From positions 15,900,463 to 15,964,462 of the forward strand of contig CM070514.1 of the NCBI GenBank assembly GCA_036346375.1: a stretch of DNA of 64,000 nt, read 5' to 3'. Below are positions 21,904-33,189 of the stretch, one piece after another. The position numbers and the translations under genes are program-made. Origin of the DNA: Guadua angustifolia. Its lineage: Eukaryota > Streptophyta > Magnoliopsida > Poales > Poaceae. How positions within the stretch are numbered: the stretch's first letter is position 1; every line of letters starts with the position of its first letter. The notes under the pieces are model-generated. The model searched no databases. It had not been told where the DNA came from and worked only from the letters and a program-made list of their open reading frames with translations.

Positions 21904-22499
21904 ATGGCGACAAGCAAATATTCCACCAAGCCTCCCATCTTTTATGGAGTTGATTTTCCTTTCTGAAAGTCACGAATAGAGTTGTACATCACTGCTCAGG
22001 GCTTCCTGATATAGCAGAAGGTGAAGCTCCCATATGAGGTTCCTACAGATGAGAATGTCACGGTCGTCAATATGGCTGATGTTGAGGCAAACGCTAAGGC
22101 AAGGAACATCCTCATAAAGAGCCTTAGCCGTAGTGAGTACGACAGTATCTCTCACCTTTGTTCTACTCACGAGATCTGGGTGACCCTTGATGCTTACCAT
22201 GAGGGCACCACTCAAATCAAGACCGTGAGATAGAACCAATACAAGCTTGAATACAGCAAATTTGAGCAACCCGTTGGTGAGACCCTTGATGACTGCTTTG
22301 GTCGTTTTACACGCATTTTGAGCGATCTCTGTGCAGTTGGTTGCATATACCCTAACTTGGAGAACGCTCAACACTTCTTAACCGCACTTGATCTTTAAGT
22401 TTGGGAGATGAAGTTGACCACCATCAAGGACACCACAGACTTATTGACCTTGACTCTTCATGGGCTTTATTCCCAGCTCAAGACTCATCAAGGACACCA
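21904..22499 (+). pseudogene. Copia gag N-terminal part (element K), truncated
   Basis: The chain reads MATSKYSTKPPIFYGVDFPF, then KVKLPYEVPTDENVTVVNMA, ARNILIKSLSRSEYDSISHL, EIWVTLDAYHEGTTQIK and KLEYSKFEQPVGETLDDCFG, with stops at about 21964, 22012 and 22231. This is the UBN2/DUF4219-type gag of Sirevirus-like copia elements. The protein breaks off at about 22495 after LYSQLKTH, where a repeated CATCAAGGACACCA word marks the junction with element D. No zinc knuckle or pol follows. Confidence 0.8.
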
Positions 22500-22603
22500 T
22501 AGCTATTCCCCCCTTTTGCCTTCAGTCTTACTTTCGAAGTGACCACCATGCTACTTAAACCCTAGCGTCGCCACCTTTGAAGTATCTGTCCATCTCCTTA
22601 ATG

Positions 22604-22840
22604 GCATCCAGCTCTTCAGCTAGTGGCGGAGTTCACCTGTCACTAGAGAAGAATCCTGAGATGGCCATATCCGCTTCACCCAACAGCGAAGCCATCTTCG
22701 ACGACAAGACCCTTCTAAAGGTGTGGCAATTGGTGAATGATAGTTTCGTTCCTACTCAAGAGTTCTTCTATTGGAGGGCATCACAAGATGAGCTGTATCC
22801 TACTCCCCAAAATGAGGATGAGGGTGAGCTATATCCTTGA
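22604..22840 (+). pseudogene. N-terminus of the Tat antisense ORF (element D), truncated
   Basis: An ATG at 22604 opens MASSSSASGGVHLSLEKNPE, followed by AIFDDKTLLKVWQLVNDSFV, FYWRASQDELYPTPQ and a stop at 22840. The start and the DELYPTP segment resemble the N-terminal part of the putative gypsy-type transposon protein seen fully in element B, where PTPRTKEVVVFESFF follows. Here the chain diverges right after PTPQ, so the conserved core is missing. Confidence 0.55.
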
Positions 22841-23860
22841 TCGTATCTGCACACAGGGCTATAAAAACTAGAGATCTCATGAAAATACACAGCTTGGAGT
22901 GAAAATACATGATTTTTGTAAGTCTTCATCGACCACACAGCTTAGACTTTGTAGCGAACATGAACTTGCTGAGCAGCGCATGTAGAATCGACTAGAGATC
23001 TCGTCTCCCTTCTCTACTAAGCTTTAGATATCTGACAATCAAGTGCTCATATGTGCGCAGGATAGAATTGTTCATCGTCGGGTTTAGGCATGGCCACCCT
23101 TTGGTTTTGCTCGCTGACATGCTAAGTACACGATCAAGTAAATACATGCAAAAAAATCGCATGTAAAAGAAATAAAGAGGTAAAAAGATTATGCCTACAA
23201 CGCCCCGCTTGATAGCAATATCGACCAAAAAATAGAGCAAGGTACAGAGTTACCTATAGCCCCCGACTCCTTACTCGATGATATCATCGAGTAGAGAGTA
23301 GAGTGACGCAAGCACAAAGTCGTGATGTAGCCTCCAACCCCCCTACCCAATAGCTAGATCGAGCAAAAAGTGAAGCATTAGCATCAAATATACCTGTTGC
23401 AACTTCCAACCCCTTATTTGATAGATGTATCGACATGAGAGTGGATCCAGGCAAAGAGAGGATCGAGCGATGTATCCCTCTACCTCCCACTCAATGAGTG
23501 CATTGAGGGTAGAGCATATACATCGAAAATGCATGATGTAGCCCTAGACTCCCAGAGTGTGAGCATCTAAAATAGTAGCCCTTGACCATACACTCAGGCG
23601 CATGAGCCCTCGAGCATATGGGTAAGGCCAAGCATTTTCTTAATCTGAACGGTCGAAGTACGTGAACAATATAACTCCATTCCAACGGTTGGGTACTATT
23701 GCAGTCTTTGCGTTCTTTCATCTTCCACGCGGTGGCTCGTCCAGTCAACGTCTTCATTTAGTGTCTCTTCAGTTTCCGTACTTATGTGGAAGTGCAACGA
23801 ACGCCTCATGGATAGACCCAAGCGGATCTTGACAGAGCCATTGCCACAGTGTGACCCGAT
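22841..23860. other. Repeat-rich region of D with hairpins and polypurine-like copies
   Basis: There is no gene here. Between about 23255 and 23640, units of roughly 65-75 bp recur, each starting near TAGCCYYYGAC (a polypurine-like CGGGGGCTA on the element's own strand) and often carrying a short inverted repeat. One is a perfect 22-bp palindrome at 23272-23293; another has CTCAAT/ATTGAG arms at about 23492-23509. The part from 22841 to 23250 has no recognised feature. Confidence 0.55.
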
Positions 23861-23867
23861 CCCAAAG

Positions 23868-23876
23868 CTATAAATA
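23868..23876 (+). promoter_or_regulatory. TATA box of D's second accessory ORF
   Basis: CTATAAATA lies 80 bp upstream of the ATG at 23956, in a context (GATCCCAAAG before, GATGGGACTTG after) like a normal plant core promoter. Confidence 0.6.
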
Positions 23877-23955
23877 GATGGGACTTGTAGTCTTTGACGC
23901 ACTCTGTTTCTTTCTTGCTTTATGCTCATAGCACTTTAGTTCTTCAATTGCACCA

Positions 23956-24239
23956 ATGGCTTCTACTCCACCATCATCCATGTCTGTGGAGATCCTCGTA
24001 GAGTTCCCTCCTACACCGTTGGCCATAGTCTCTTTGAGGCAGATCATCATCGTCATCTCTGAGGATGAGGAGGAGATCTTCTGGGAGGCCAATGAGAGGG
24101 AGGTCTGGCTAGACGAGGAAGATGAGGTCATCGTTGAAGAAGATGACACTACCGCCACCACCACAGGGGGAGAAGATGCTGCCGCCACCGTCGTTGGGGG
24201 AGACGGGAAGAAGATGCCGCCGGCGGAGAAGAAAGTGAA
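23956..24239 (+). pseudogene. Second accessory ORF of D, 5' part (acidic protein), split by element C
   Basis: The ORF starts MASTPPSSMSVEILVEFPPT and continues with IIIVISEDEEEIFWEAN and a strongly acidic stretch (LDEEDEVIVEEDD), then Thr/Gly/Ala-rich sequence and a basic PPAEKKV. Element C interrupts it after 24239. Across the duplicated GTGAA the reading frame continues at 40255 as LKIASSIQPPFTLHP. I do not recognise a domain. A separate gene beside integrase, on the opposite strand and with its own TATA box, is its main feature. Confidence 0.55.
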
Positions 24240-26317
24240 TGTAACGGCCCAATTTTCGTTAATCCGGTAAGTGAGGCTTGTCATGCTAACGTCTTCCGTA
24301 ATGTCATTAAAATCCTCACTTAATTATAAACATAAAAGTATTAGGACATTTATCTTGCATAAAGAGGAAGCAGCAAAATCCTGAAAATCATTTTCCAAAC
24401 TGCACACATGTTATTTTTGCTTAGTCAATGACATGTGGGCCATGTTCATAAGAGAGAGGAGAGTAGGTTGCACATACCTAACATACTAGTTCTTATTTTA
24501 CACACCTCTACCCACTTACCTAACTAGTCAATGACACATGGGTCCTACCTTGCATAGGAACTTGTAGACTGCACATCACCTCCATGTCCTTTCTCAATCT
24601 AATCACTCATACCCACTCCTTTACTCACCCTATGACATGTGGGACCTATCCCCACATGTAAGCATGAATGGGCAGCCATATATAAGGTGCTATACATTGG
24701 TTTTTCCTCCCCCACCAGCTCATTGGATCAGCCTACACCTGAAAAACAGCAAGGAACTCTTCTCCAACTCCTTGCCATTCTCCCTCACAAATTCCCTCAA
24801 ATCTTGAGTTTGAGCTTGTGCGTGTCATACCACATCGAAGCCAAGATCAAGAGCTACAAATCCATCCAATTGGATTCTTGAGGCACCAAGTTTTGGGTGA
24901 GTGGTAACCAATTTCCTTTTCCCCCATGTTCTGAAATTTTGCCCCTTGTGACTCATTTCCTTCCTCTCCATGGAATCCGTCATCAAACCTTGAATCGGGT
25001 CGTACATGTCGCACGGAAGCTTGAGGAGGAGGGCTAGTTGCTGTTGCAAGCATGAGCAAGCGAGGTCATCGTCGTCTACACGAGCTAGGAGGAGACGAAC
25101 CGCGAGAACCGGCGTTGCGACACCTTTTGTCATTCCCTCGCCGAAACCAACCGTCACCAAGTGCAAAGTAACCCCAGAGTGGTAAGATTCCACCCTAGTC
25201 CATTCCCTTGAAGTCCTAGTCCATCCCAATGAAGTGTAGAGGCCACTGGACAAGTAGCCGTTTTAAAACAAAGAAGCCCAGCTCGGATAGTCCGAGGTTC
25301 CACTCGGACAGTCCGAACCATTCGGATATTCCGAATAAAATTTTGGACATTCCAAATAGAATTTAGCTCTAGACCGAGGGGGTCCACTAGGACATTCCGA
25401 AGTGACACTCGGATACTCCGAACATAAATCGATAAAATGCCCCTAAGACTTGAAATTTTGACACACAAGTCCAAATTTCACAAACTCAATTGGTACTTTC
25501 ATATTATAATTAGTACTACACATCATGAGCATTTCACGCACCTTTTAATCGTGTGCACCATTTTGATTCTTAATTTGGTGTTTATTGAATTGGATTTTCT
25601 CGTTTGGTGTTTGACGTTTCGGAAGGCATTCTCGAGTACGACTACGCCTTCGAAATCAAGAACGAGCAGCAAGGCACTACTTTACTCCATGATCATGATT
25701 GCTCCTACTATTTGAAATTTACATTTTTGGAATTATTCTATCAATTGCATGCTTACTTTCAATTACAACTATGATTGGGTAGAATTCTTAGCTATTGCCA
25801 CATTGTTATGTTATCACCTTGCCATGTTCTTTCCATGTTTCATTGTCGCCCTAGGTGGTTGGTTTATTATTATTGTATCTGAGTTCGTGCGAATTGCTTA
25901 GCCATGCTTAGAACATTGTTAGAAACCACGATAGATGGACTTAATCCATTAGTCGCAATGATTAAGAATTATTATGATGATGATGGTTTCAAATGGTGGT
26001 CAATGAGTAGAGATATTGGTTAAGGACCTTAAGGATTGAATCCTAGTGACGTCTCTTTGAGTAACTATCGTGCGAACCACACGCCGTTTATGGGACCGGT
26101 GTAACCATGTAGTTATGTATGACTAGGGTGTGTAAACCATGTGCACCCAGAAATTCCTTGGCCTTAGTGGAGCGTCAAGGAATGTCCAGTGGAATTTCTT
26201 GAGCTCGTGGGAGCATCAAGGAACGTCCTCGGAGTCCCTCGAACTTCGTTGAGTTGGGGATGTCTAACAACGGGTGTACTCCTTGATCCACACACACAGG
26301 GCACTGTGCACGCGGGA
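24240..26317 (+). repeat. 5' LTR of element C (left 2.1 kb only)
   Basis: This matches 37213-39280 with a few percent differences. It contains CATATATAAGG (about 24677), the cluster of TCGGA-N-TCCGA palindromes at 25282-25422 and TTATTATGATGATGATGG. Similarity stops at GCACGCGGGA (26308-26317), where unrelated AT-rich sequence of element M begins. Confidence 0.85.
25282..25422. repeat. TCGGATAGTCCGA palindrome cluster in the 5' LTR of C
   Basis: Six 15-bp near-palindromes of the form YTCGGAYANTCCGAR occur in 141 bp, several perfect. The same cluster is kept in the 3' LTR (38254-38394) and an equivalent set lies in the LTR of element M. Confidence 0.8.
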
Positions 26318-27960
26318 CCATTTAGGTTTCCAAAGATAGCTGAAAAATTGCTCAAATGAGGTCCAATAAATCTGATAAAATTCTGTGTAATAGACCAACT
26401 ATTGAGGATCAATTCTTACAACGATGTTTCTCTCAAATTATGCTTTGATTTGGAGATACAAAAATCACAAATCAGCTCAAAAACATGCAAAAGTCTGAAT
26501 TTTCAGCATTTGATCAAAGAGAGAAAAGGCCATAACTTTTTCAAATGAAGTTGAATTTATTTGAAATTGTGCAGAAACATACTTTGGACTACTGAGAAAC
26601 TTTTCCAAAAAGAATTTTTCAAAAAGGAGTCTCCAATAAAAAAATATGCCAAATTTTGCTTTGTAGGTATGATTTTCAATCAAAGAGAAGAAAAGTCAAA
26701 ACTTTTTCAAATTAAGTCCAAATGATTTGAAAATTTCCAGAAATTAACTTTGAACTATTTAAAAGGTTTCTCAAAAATAATTTCCTTAAAAGATATTTTC
26801 TTTCAAAAGATATGGCAGATTGCGCTTTGTAGGTAAAAAGAGAAGTTCAATTTGCATCGAATGCTCAAAATGCAATCCGATTTGAAATTTATGGAGATTT
26901 GAAGTTTCATGGCTTTATATGAGTTGGAAATACTATTTCAAGTTAAGAAACATGAAGAAATCCATCTCAATTATCAAAACACACAATATGCAAGAATGGG
27001 TCATTTTGGTTAAATCAAGAATTTTGGCCAAATTCAAATAGCTATTACTTCTGAACGGTTGGTTGTTTGGAAAAACTTTGAACTAGAGAAATGCTTAAAA
27101 TGACCAACCCTACGAGTTTTGTATTGACCACTTTTTCAAAAACTCAAAAGATTTCAACTTATGAAAATATTTCATTTAATCCAAAATCAAGATCCTATAA
27201 GATCCATTTGAGGCCAAATTTGCTATTTTGTTTCTAAAATAAGAATTTTTACTCCAAAGCTTTGTAAAACATTTGAAATACATATTTGAGAACTTTTATA
27301 AATATTTTCACAAATATTGACCTTTTAAACAATATTTTTGACTTTTGACCAAAAAGGATCAAATGAAGGATATGAATGCATATGCTTTCAACATTAATCC
27401 AAAAAGTATCAAATGAAGCAAATGAGAAGATATTTGATTGAGATTGGTATGTACGAGTTTAAAATACCATTTTGAACCAAGATATGGCTAAGAATCTGGT
27501 CCAAACGGAGAAACTCACTAAGTGTAATAATATGACCATTATGGGTCAATTATAGTTTTTCAGTGAGTTTCAAAATCAAATAACTTTTGCTAGGTTGGTC
27601 TTTTGAAAATCTTTTGAACACAAGAATTGTTAAGAATGACCAACTCTAGGTTTTTCATTTTGTAATTACTTTCAAAATCATTTTACATTTAATTCTATGA
27701 AAATTATAAGTTTAAATCCAAAACAAGATACTACTATCTAGATTTTGGGGCATGAACTTATTTTCTTTTCAAAATAGATTTTGTAAAGCCAAAACCTTTG
27801 AAAAATATTTCAAATACATTTGTATACATTTTGCAACTAGTTTTTCACAAGAATACTAATAGTATACAAAATTTTGAGTTTTGGCTAAATGGCTTGATTT
27901 TGAAAATATATATTAGCACTTATATAAATATAGACACATGTAGGGATGTAATATACATGG
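26318..27960. repeat. AT-rich region with old degenerate tandem duplications
   Basis: There is no gene. A unit of about 160 bp around CAAAGAGAGAAAAGGCCATAAC is repeated (about 26510-26660 and 26670-26830). A longer unit centred on TTGGTTGTTTGGAAAA..AATGACCAAC recurs (about 27050-27350 and 27580-27860). Similarity is by eye and imperfect. Its owner, M or an unknown third element, is unclear. Confidence 0.4.
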
Positions 27961-28292
27961 ATATGAATTAACACTCCCCCTTAATGTGTCACTATCTAAC
28001 TTGCTCAAGATTGCAATCAAAACACCTAATAAGTATGAGCAAGCATATAACAAGCAATCTAAATTGATTTTCATGAATAATGCAATATAACATACACAAG
28101 GCTATAAGCTATAAGAATCAATTTAAATACTTGTTACCCGAGATGGCATTGGCTCATGATGGACTTGATTATCTTTATGCTTGGTTCCAACTCGTAATTG
28201 ATGAAATCCTTATATTCTTGAAGAAGCCAAGCGTCCAATCCATCTCATAGTTTGAATTGAGGAGGCTTAGGAGTTTTAACACTTTTAGCAAA

Positions 28293-29746
28293 TCAATTCC
28301 TAGTTTGATCCTTTCTAAGCACATAATAATCATTATAATGCAGAGGCATAGAGGATCTAGCATATCTAGCAAATGGTTTGCTATTGTTATTTTTCCTAAT
28401 CATATGATCAACATGATTTTTCTTGGTCTTAGGAAATCTAGTATTTTGAGCAAATACATTTCTAGATTTATATCTCCTAAGCAATTGATTGTCATTATTT
28501 TGCATAGTCTTAGGAGAATTAACAGACTTGGCAAACACATTACCATTTCTGTCTTTCCTAAGCAAATGATGATCATTGACAATAATAGGCTTAGGAGTGA
28601 TACCTTTGGGACAATCCTTACCGATGTGTCCCTTTTCCCGACAATTGTAGCAAGTAGGCTTTGAACGTCTCTTCTTCTTGACTTGCTCTTTGCCGGTTTG
28701 CCTCATTGTTGATGGTTGTGGCTTGATCTCCACTTTATTATGGCACACGGAGGCAAAGTGGCCCTTCTTGTTGCAAACAAAGCATTTGATAGTCGTTGAG
28801 TGTCTTGCGTTGTGCCTTGTCTTGCTAGTCTCCCTCTTGGAGATGTAGCCAAGTCCTCGCTTATCTTGAGGCGCCCTTGGCTTGCTCAAGATCTCGTCGA
28901 GGATGGCTTTTCCCTTTACACACTTCTTCAAGTCATTTTCTAATCTAATGACTTGGGCCTTGAGCTTTTTATTTTCCTCTACAAGGTTAGTCTCAACAAG
29001 CATAGAGGAAGTAGTAGCAATAGAATTTGAGCAACAAGATAAATCATTGCTAGATGTGGATATGCATTTATTTGATGAATTGTTTGTAATAGAAATTGGG
29101 CAAGGCAATTCATCAACTAAATTACATTGAGTAGCAATATCCACTCTAGACTTAGTGAATTCCTTGAGAAGGATTTTTTATGATTTTCTTTTAGAATATT
29201 ATAATCATTTTGAAGTGAGTCATGCTTCAACTTCAAAATTTTATACTTCTTTTTCTTCTTCCCAAGAGATTCATTGAGCTCCTTTAACATATTCATAAAT
29301 TCATCACAAGAGAGCTCATCATCAACATCATCACTTACCTCAATTTTACCTTTTGCCATGAAGCAACGAATTCGTGATGGAAGTGAATCTTCATCGTCGC
29401 TTGAGGCGGAGGTTGAGGTCGATGAAGATGTCGGTTCTTCATCACTTGATGTGGAGCTTGAGGTTTCATCTCCCGATACCTCTTCCTCAATGCAATCCTC
29501 AATGGAAGTGGATGATTCAAATAGTTCTTGAAGCTTTATCCACATTTCATGAGCGCTCTTGAGATTGCATATTCTAGCAAAAATTTCATCGCTAACAACA
29601 CAAGATAAAGCATAAGCAGCTTGAGCGTCGAGATGTATGCATTTCATCTCTCCTTCAGTTGGATTAATTTCATTCAATGGAGAGGAAAAGCTGACATCTA
29701 CGATCCACCATATTTGGGGGCTCATGGATTTAAAATGAGAAGTCAT
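28293..29746 (-). pseudogene. gag of Sirevirus-like element M
   Basis: The N-terminal part (29746 to 29117) begins MTSHFKSMSPQIWWIVDVSF, then AQAAYALSCVVSDEIFARI, SAHEMWIKLQELFE and an acidic Ser-rich stretch. A frame change near 29120-29160 leads to the second part (29144 to 28293), with coiled-coil VEENKKLKAQVIRLENDLKK and two CCHC zinc knuckles, CFVCNKKGHFASVCH and CYNCREKGHIGKDCP. It ends with repeated RKD..GNVFAKS-like units. Two knuckles and a coiled coil are usual in Sirevirus gag. It would package RNA into particles. Confidence 0.85.
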
Positions 29747-29868
29747 AATTAATTTTCAATGAGCATAATTTGAGCCATCTAGCACAAGTGGATCATGTGA
29801 GTGCACTAATTCTCTAGTCGACATCCTTTGCTCTCTAGACGGTTAAGTCTAATAAAATGAGAGACCAA

Positions 29869-29880
29869 GCTCTGATACCA
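29869..29880 (-). other. Met-tRNA primer-binding site of element M
   Basis: The complement of GCTCTGATACCA is TGGTATCAGAGC, an exact initiator Met-tRNA primer site, two bases inside the LTR. It sets the minus orientation of M. Confidence 0.9.
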
Positions 29881-29882
29881 AT

Positions 29883-32460
29883 TGAAAGGACAGGGGATGT
29901 CGCCTAGAGGGGGGGTGAATAGGCGAATTATAAATTTAAACTAAATTGCAATGGAATCTGTAACCTTCTGAATGTCCGAATAATACTCCTGACAAATCCA
30001 ATAGTTCGGATAGTCCGAGGTTGTATTCGGATACTCCGAACTTATTCGGATAGTCCGAGAATCAATTCGGATATTCCGAATGCTCTAGAGCACATAGGTC
30101 GCAAATACTAGATCTAAGCTATTTGGGGGATATTAAACACACCAAATTAAACTAGCTAGTCTAGAATACCTGAATCAAGTCAAGATCTAGAGGAATATTC
30201 AATAGAAAAGTAGATCAGGCGATTTTAATATTCAAAATCAAGTGCTCTAGCAAGAATAAGAAGTAAGCATAAAGACAATGATTTTTCACCGGTTCGGATC
30301 CTTGAGGGGATCCTCGCCTCGCTTGAGGCAGCTCGGTCACACTTGAGTCGGGGTCTCTTTCAACCCTCTTACTCCCGGTGTTGCATAAATGCACTCGCCG
30401 GTTTCAACTCCTTTGACACTTGAGCCGGGGTCTCTTTCAACCCTCTTCCTCCCGATGTTGCACAAATGCACTCGCCGGTCTTCACTTCTTTGATTCCTTC
30501 CCTTGCGGAGGCGGAATCCGGCCTTCACAAACTTCCCACGGCCAACCACACAAAGTACCGGTGGCTCGTAGGCGATCTCCTAGCCGTCTAGGAGTCCTCA
30601 ACCTCCAAGAGTAACAAATACTCACGAAGAACAAACTTGGAGATGAAATCAAGTGCTCAAACAACTCAAATCTCACCGAACACACTCCTCTTCCAACTCT
30701 CCTCAACACACACCTCTTCCAACTCTTCTCAACCCTTCTCACTAAGGGGATCACTTAGATCTAAGAGTAGAGAGGGATTTGGGGCTCAAGAATGAAGGGA
30801 ATAGCACCTCTAAACAATAGGGTAAGAGCCCCTTCAAAATGGAGGATGGGGCTATAAATAGAGCCCACCAAAAACTAGCCGTTTTCCTCAACGTTCAAGT
30901 CAGTTCGGACAGTCCGAGCTCAAGTTCGGATAGTCCGAACGCGTCAAACTCGAAGTAACAGAGAATTCACTTCGGATAGTCCGAACATTCGGATACTCCG
31001 AGTTCATCTTCGGATAGTCCGAATCGGCATCGATCAAATTAATTTAAAAACGAGCATAACTTTTGACTCCGTACTCCGATTTCAGTGATTTTGGACTCTA
31101 TTGAAAGCTAAGAATAAAGGCTACACAACTAATAAGGTCTCACTACCCAAATCTCAAAGGATAAATCCATATTTCACAAAGAATCCAAGAGAGACCTAAA
31201 ATTCTCACTTTCCGGCACCATCAACTCCACTCTCTCTCTAAGTTTCACAAGGATGGATCATTTGAGCACTTGACACATCTAAAAGTCATTCGACGTCGCA
31301 TCCCTCTTAATAGTACGGCAATCCTTAGACTCAAATTAAATCAAAGATAATACAAGTCTAAAAATAATCACTTGCCGTCTTCTTTCTTAATGCCGGTGCA
31401 TGAGGACCTTCACCATATAATTGATGACATCTTCGCCTTGTCCAACTTGACTCGATTCACCTCATGAGACTCTCGTCCTATCAACCTTGACTTGATCATT
31501 CTCTCCGACGATCTCCACGCCAAGTCGATCTTGACTTAGTCCTCAACTCTTGGTGACACTGCCGTCTTGTTGACCTCGGCTTAACGATCATCCTCCACGA
31601 TACCTTGGTCATCATACACACATGGGACCTAATTCTTTCCAAACCACTCATGAAAAGCATTAGTCCCAAAAGCTCAATAGATATGAAGAAGTTGATATTT
31701 GTGAGCAGTTGATTACCACAAGTGTTTTATGTAAAGAAGCACAATATAAATGGAAACACTTGACATAAGAAATGTTCTCTACTAAGTGCATCATGATGAA
31801 TATGTAATTGATCTATATGCACTAGAGAGATAATTGCCGATATGATGAATCAATTAAATCATAGCAATGATCACAGTCTTTACTTAAATGAAGCACATGA
31901 TAGAATATACACGAATTGTATATGTGCAACTAATATTTGGAATAAGAGTAAATATGTGATCCAACACTAGATTAAACTTCACTAAGAGAAGTGCATGAGA
32001 AGATATACAACTAAAGCATGTATGCACCAAGTCAATCTATAGCAATATGAAATTTAACTCTAGTTAATACATGCATACTAAAAACAAAGCACATAATGAA
32101 CTCAAATGAATATATATATGCACAAATAAATATGACATGAACCAATGTGTATATATATAATCAACATGCTACTTGGAGTTCACTATACATTTGCACAAAA
32201 GGAATGCAATAACAAATATAGAAGAGATACCAAAATTGCATACCTTATCTTTGCTTAACCATCCCACTTGATTTTCCTCTAAATAGATGAGACTGATACT
32301 CAACTAGGCAATAACATGTTAGTCTCATAGCAATATAATCATATTAGAGGTTTGTCATTTGTTAAGCACTATGTTAAGCATTTACTCAATTACACAGATT
32401 GTCATTATATGCGTTTGTCATTAATCACCAAAATAACATAAGTGCCTAGATGCACTTTCA
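29883..32460 (-). repeat. 5' LTR of element M
   Basis: The ends are TGAAAG and CTTTCA. The start on the element's strand, TGAAAGTGCATCTAGGC, and the end next to the primer site (complement of TGAAAGGACAGGGGATGTCGCC) are typical of grass Sireviruses. Inside are two clusters of TTCGGATAGTCCGAA palindromes (30005-30080, 30904-31023) and a 77-bp tandem duplication at about 30338-30491. Confidence 0.8.
30338..30491. repeat. Tandem duplication of about 77 bp in the LTR of M
   Basis: Two copies of a unit beginning CACTTGAGYCGGGGTCTCTT lie head to tail, ending CACTCGCCGGTYTTC..CTTTGA, with a handful of substitutions. Confidence 0.7.
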
Positions 32461-32748
32461 CTATCTTTTGGATGTGTTCCCCGAAGGATTCCTTAGAGAC
32501 ATTTGAGTTGTCCTGGTCAAGCTCATCGTGGAGGGCAAGTAGAGATGAGCTAGACTGATTTAGTTGATGTAATAGGCTACCTTATGAACCTATGCTAACT
32601 CTTATATTTGGACTTGTCACCCCTAGTTGTCGCCCTTGACCTACGGATTGTGAGCTCGTGCTATTGTATCGGAATCTTATTATTTGCTTTCATGGGTGAT
32701 GTTGTGGCTTGAGAGCCTTCTTATTTTGATGTCGTTTGGAGTTGGTGC
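32461..32748. other. Junction segment between M and the pol of element C
   Basis: This is about 290 bp with no recognised gene or LTR similarity. It could be degraded gag/protease linker of C or filler DNA at the junction. Confidence 0.3.
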
Positions 32749-33033
32749 ATGTCTTCTTGCTGCATACATGTAGAGTTTAAATTGTGTGACTTGCTGTCCG
32801 GAGCATCTCATTCATTCATCAAAGAGAAGTTTGCTATGCATCATGAGTTCTCTATACAACTTATGCATCCACAACTTCTCATTAAAACCCCGGGATCGGA
32901 ATTGAGGACCGATCAAGTCTGTCGGGAAGTAAAGATTGAAGTTAATGGGGTAGAGTTCCTAGCTGATTTGATAATGATTAAGACGGAAGGAATTGAAGTT
33001 ATTCTTGTGATGGATTGGCTATCCAAGCACTAA
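32749..33033 (+). pseudogene. Protease domain of element C
   Basis: The frame has LLSGASHSFIKEKFAMHH, VCREVKIEVNGVEFLADLIM and GIEVILVMDWLSKH, matching the chromovirus retropepsin (normally FDSGASHSF). The catalytic Asp before Ser-Gly is replaced by Leu, so the domain should be inactive. The N-terminal gag is missing. Confidence 0.8.
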
Positions 33034-33189
33034 GGATGCATCAATTGTGTAAGAAGATCTATTTCACTTACCAACACAGGCGGCAAACAAGTCGTGTTTG
33101 CGTCAAGTCCAGATTATGCTCACCTCTATGCCTTGAAGGGTGAGCCATTCCTTGGAATGAGTTGCATACCAGTGGTATGTGATTACCCT

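Larger units (their letters stand above)
26318..32460 (-). mobile_element. Sirevirus-like gag-only copia element M, partial
   Basis: On the minus strand, in order, are a 2.58-kb LTR (32460 to 29883, TGAAAG...CTTTCA), a Met-tRNA primer site, a gag gene (29746 to 28293) and about 300 bp of non-coding sequence. A polypurine tract (complement of ACTCCCCCTTAA, about 27972) and AT-rich sequence to 26318 follow. There is no protease, integrase or reverse transcriptase, and no 3' LTR before the break with element C. Confidence 0.7.

Noticed and set aside
29869..29880. Primer-site sequences as tRNA genes
   Set aside because: Only the 12-14 bases complementary to the tRNA 3' end are present (29869, 21849); there is no cloverleaf around them.
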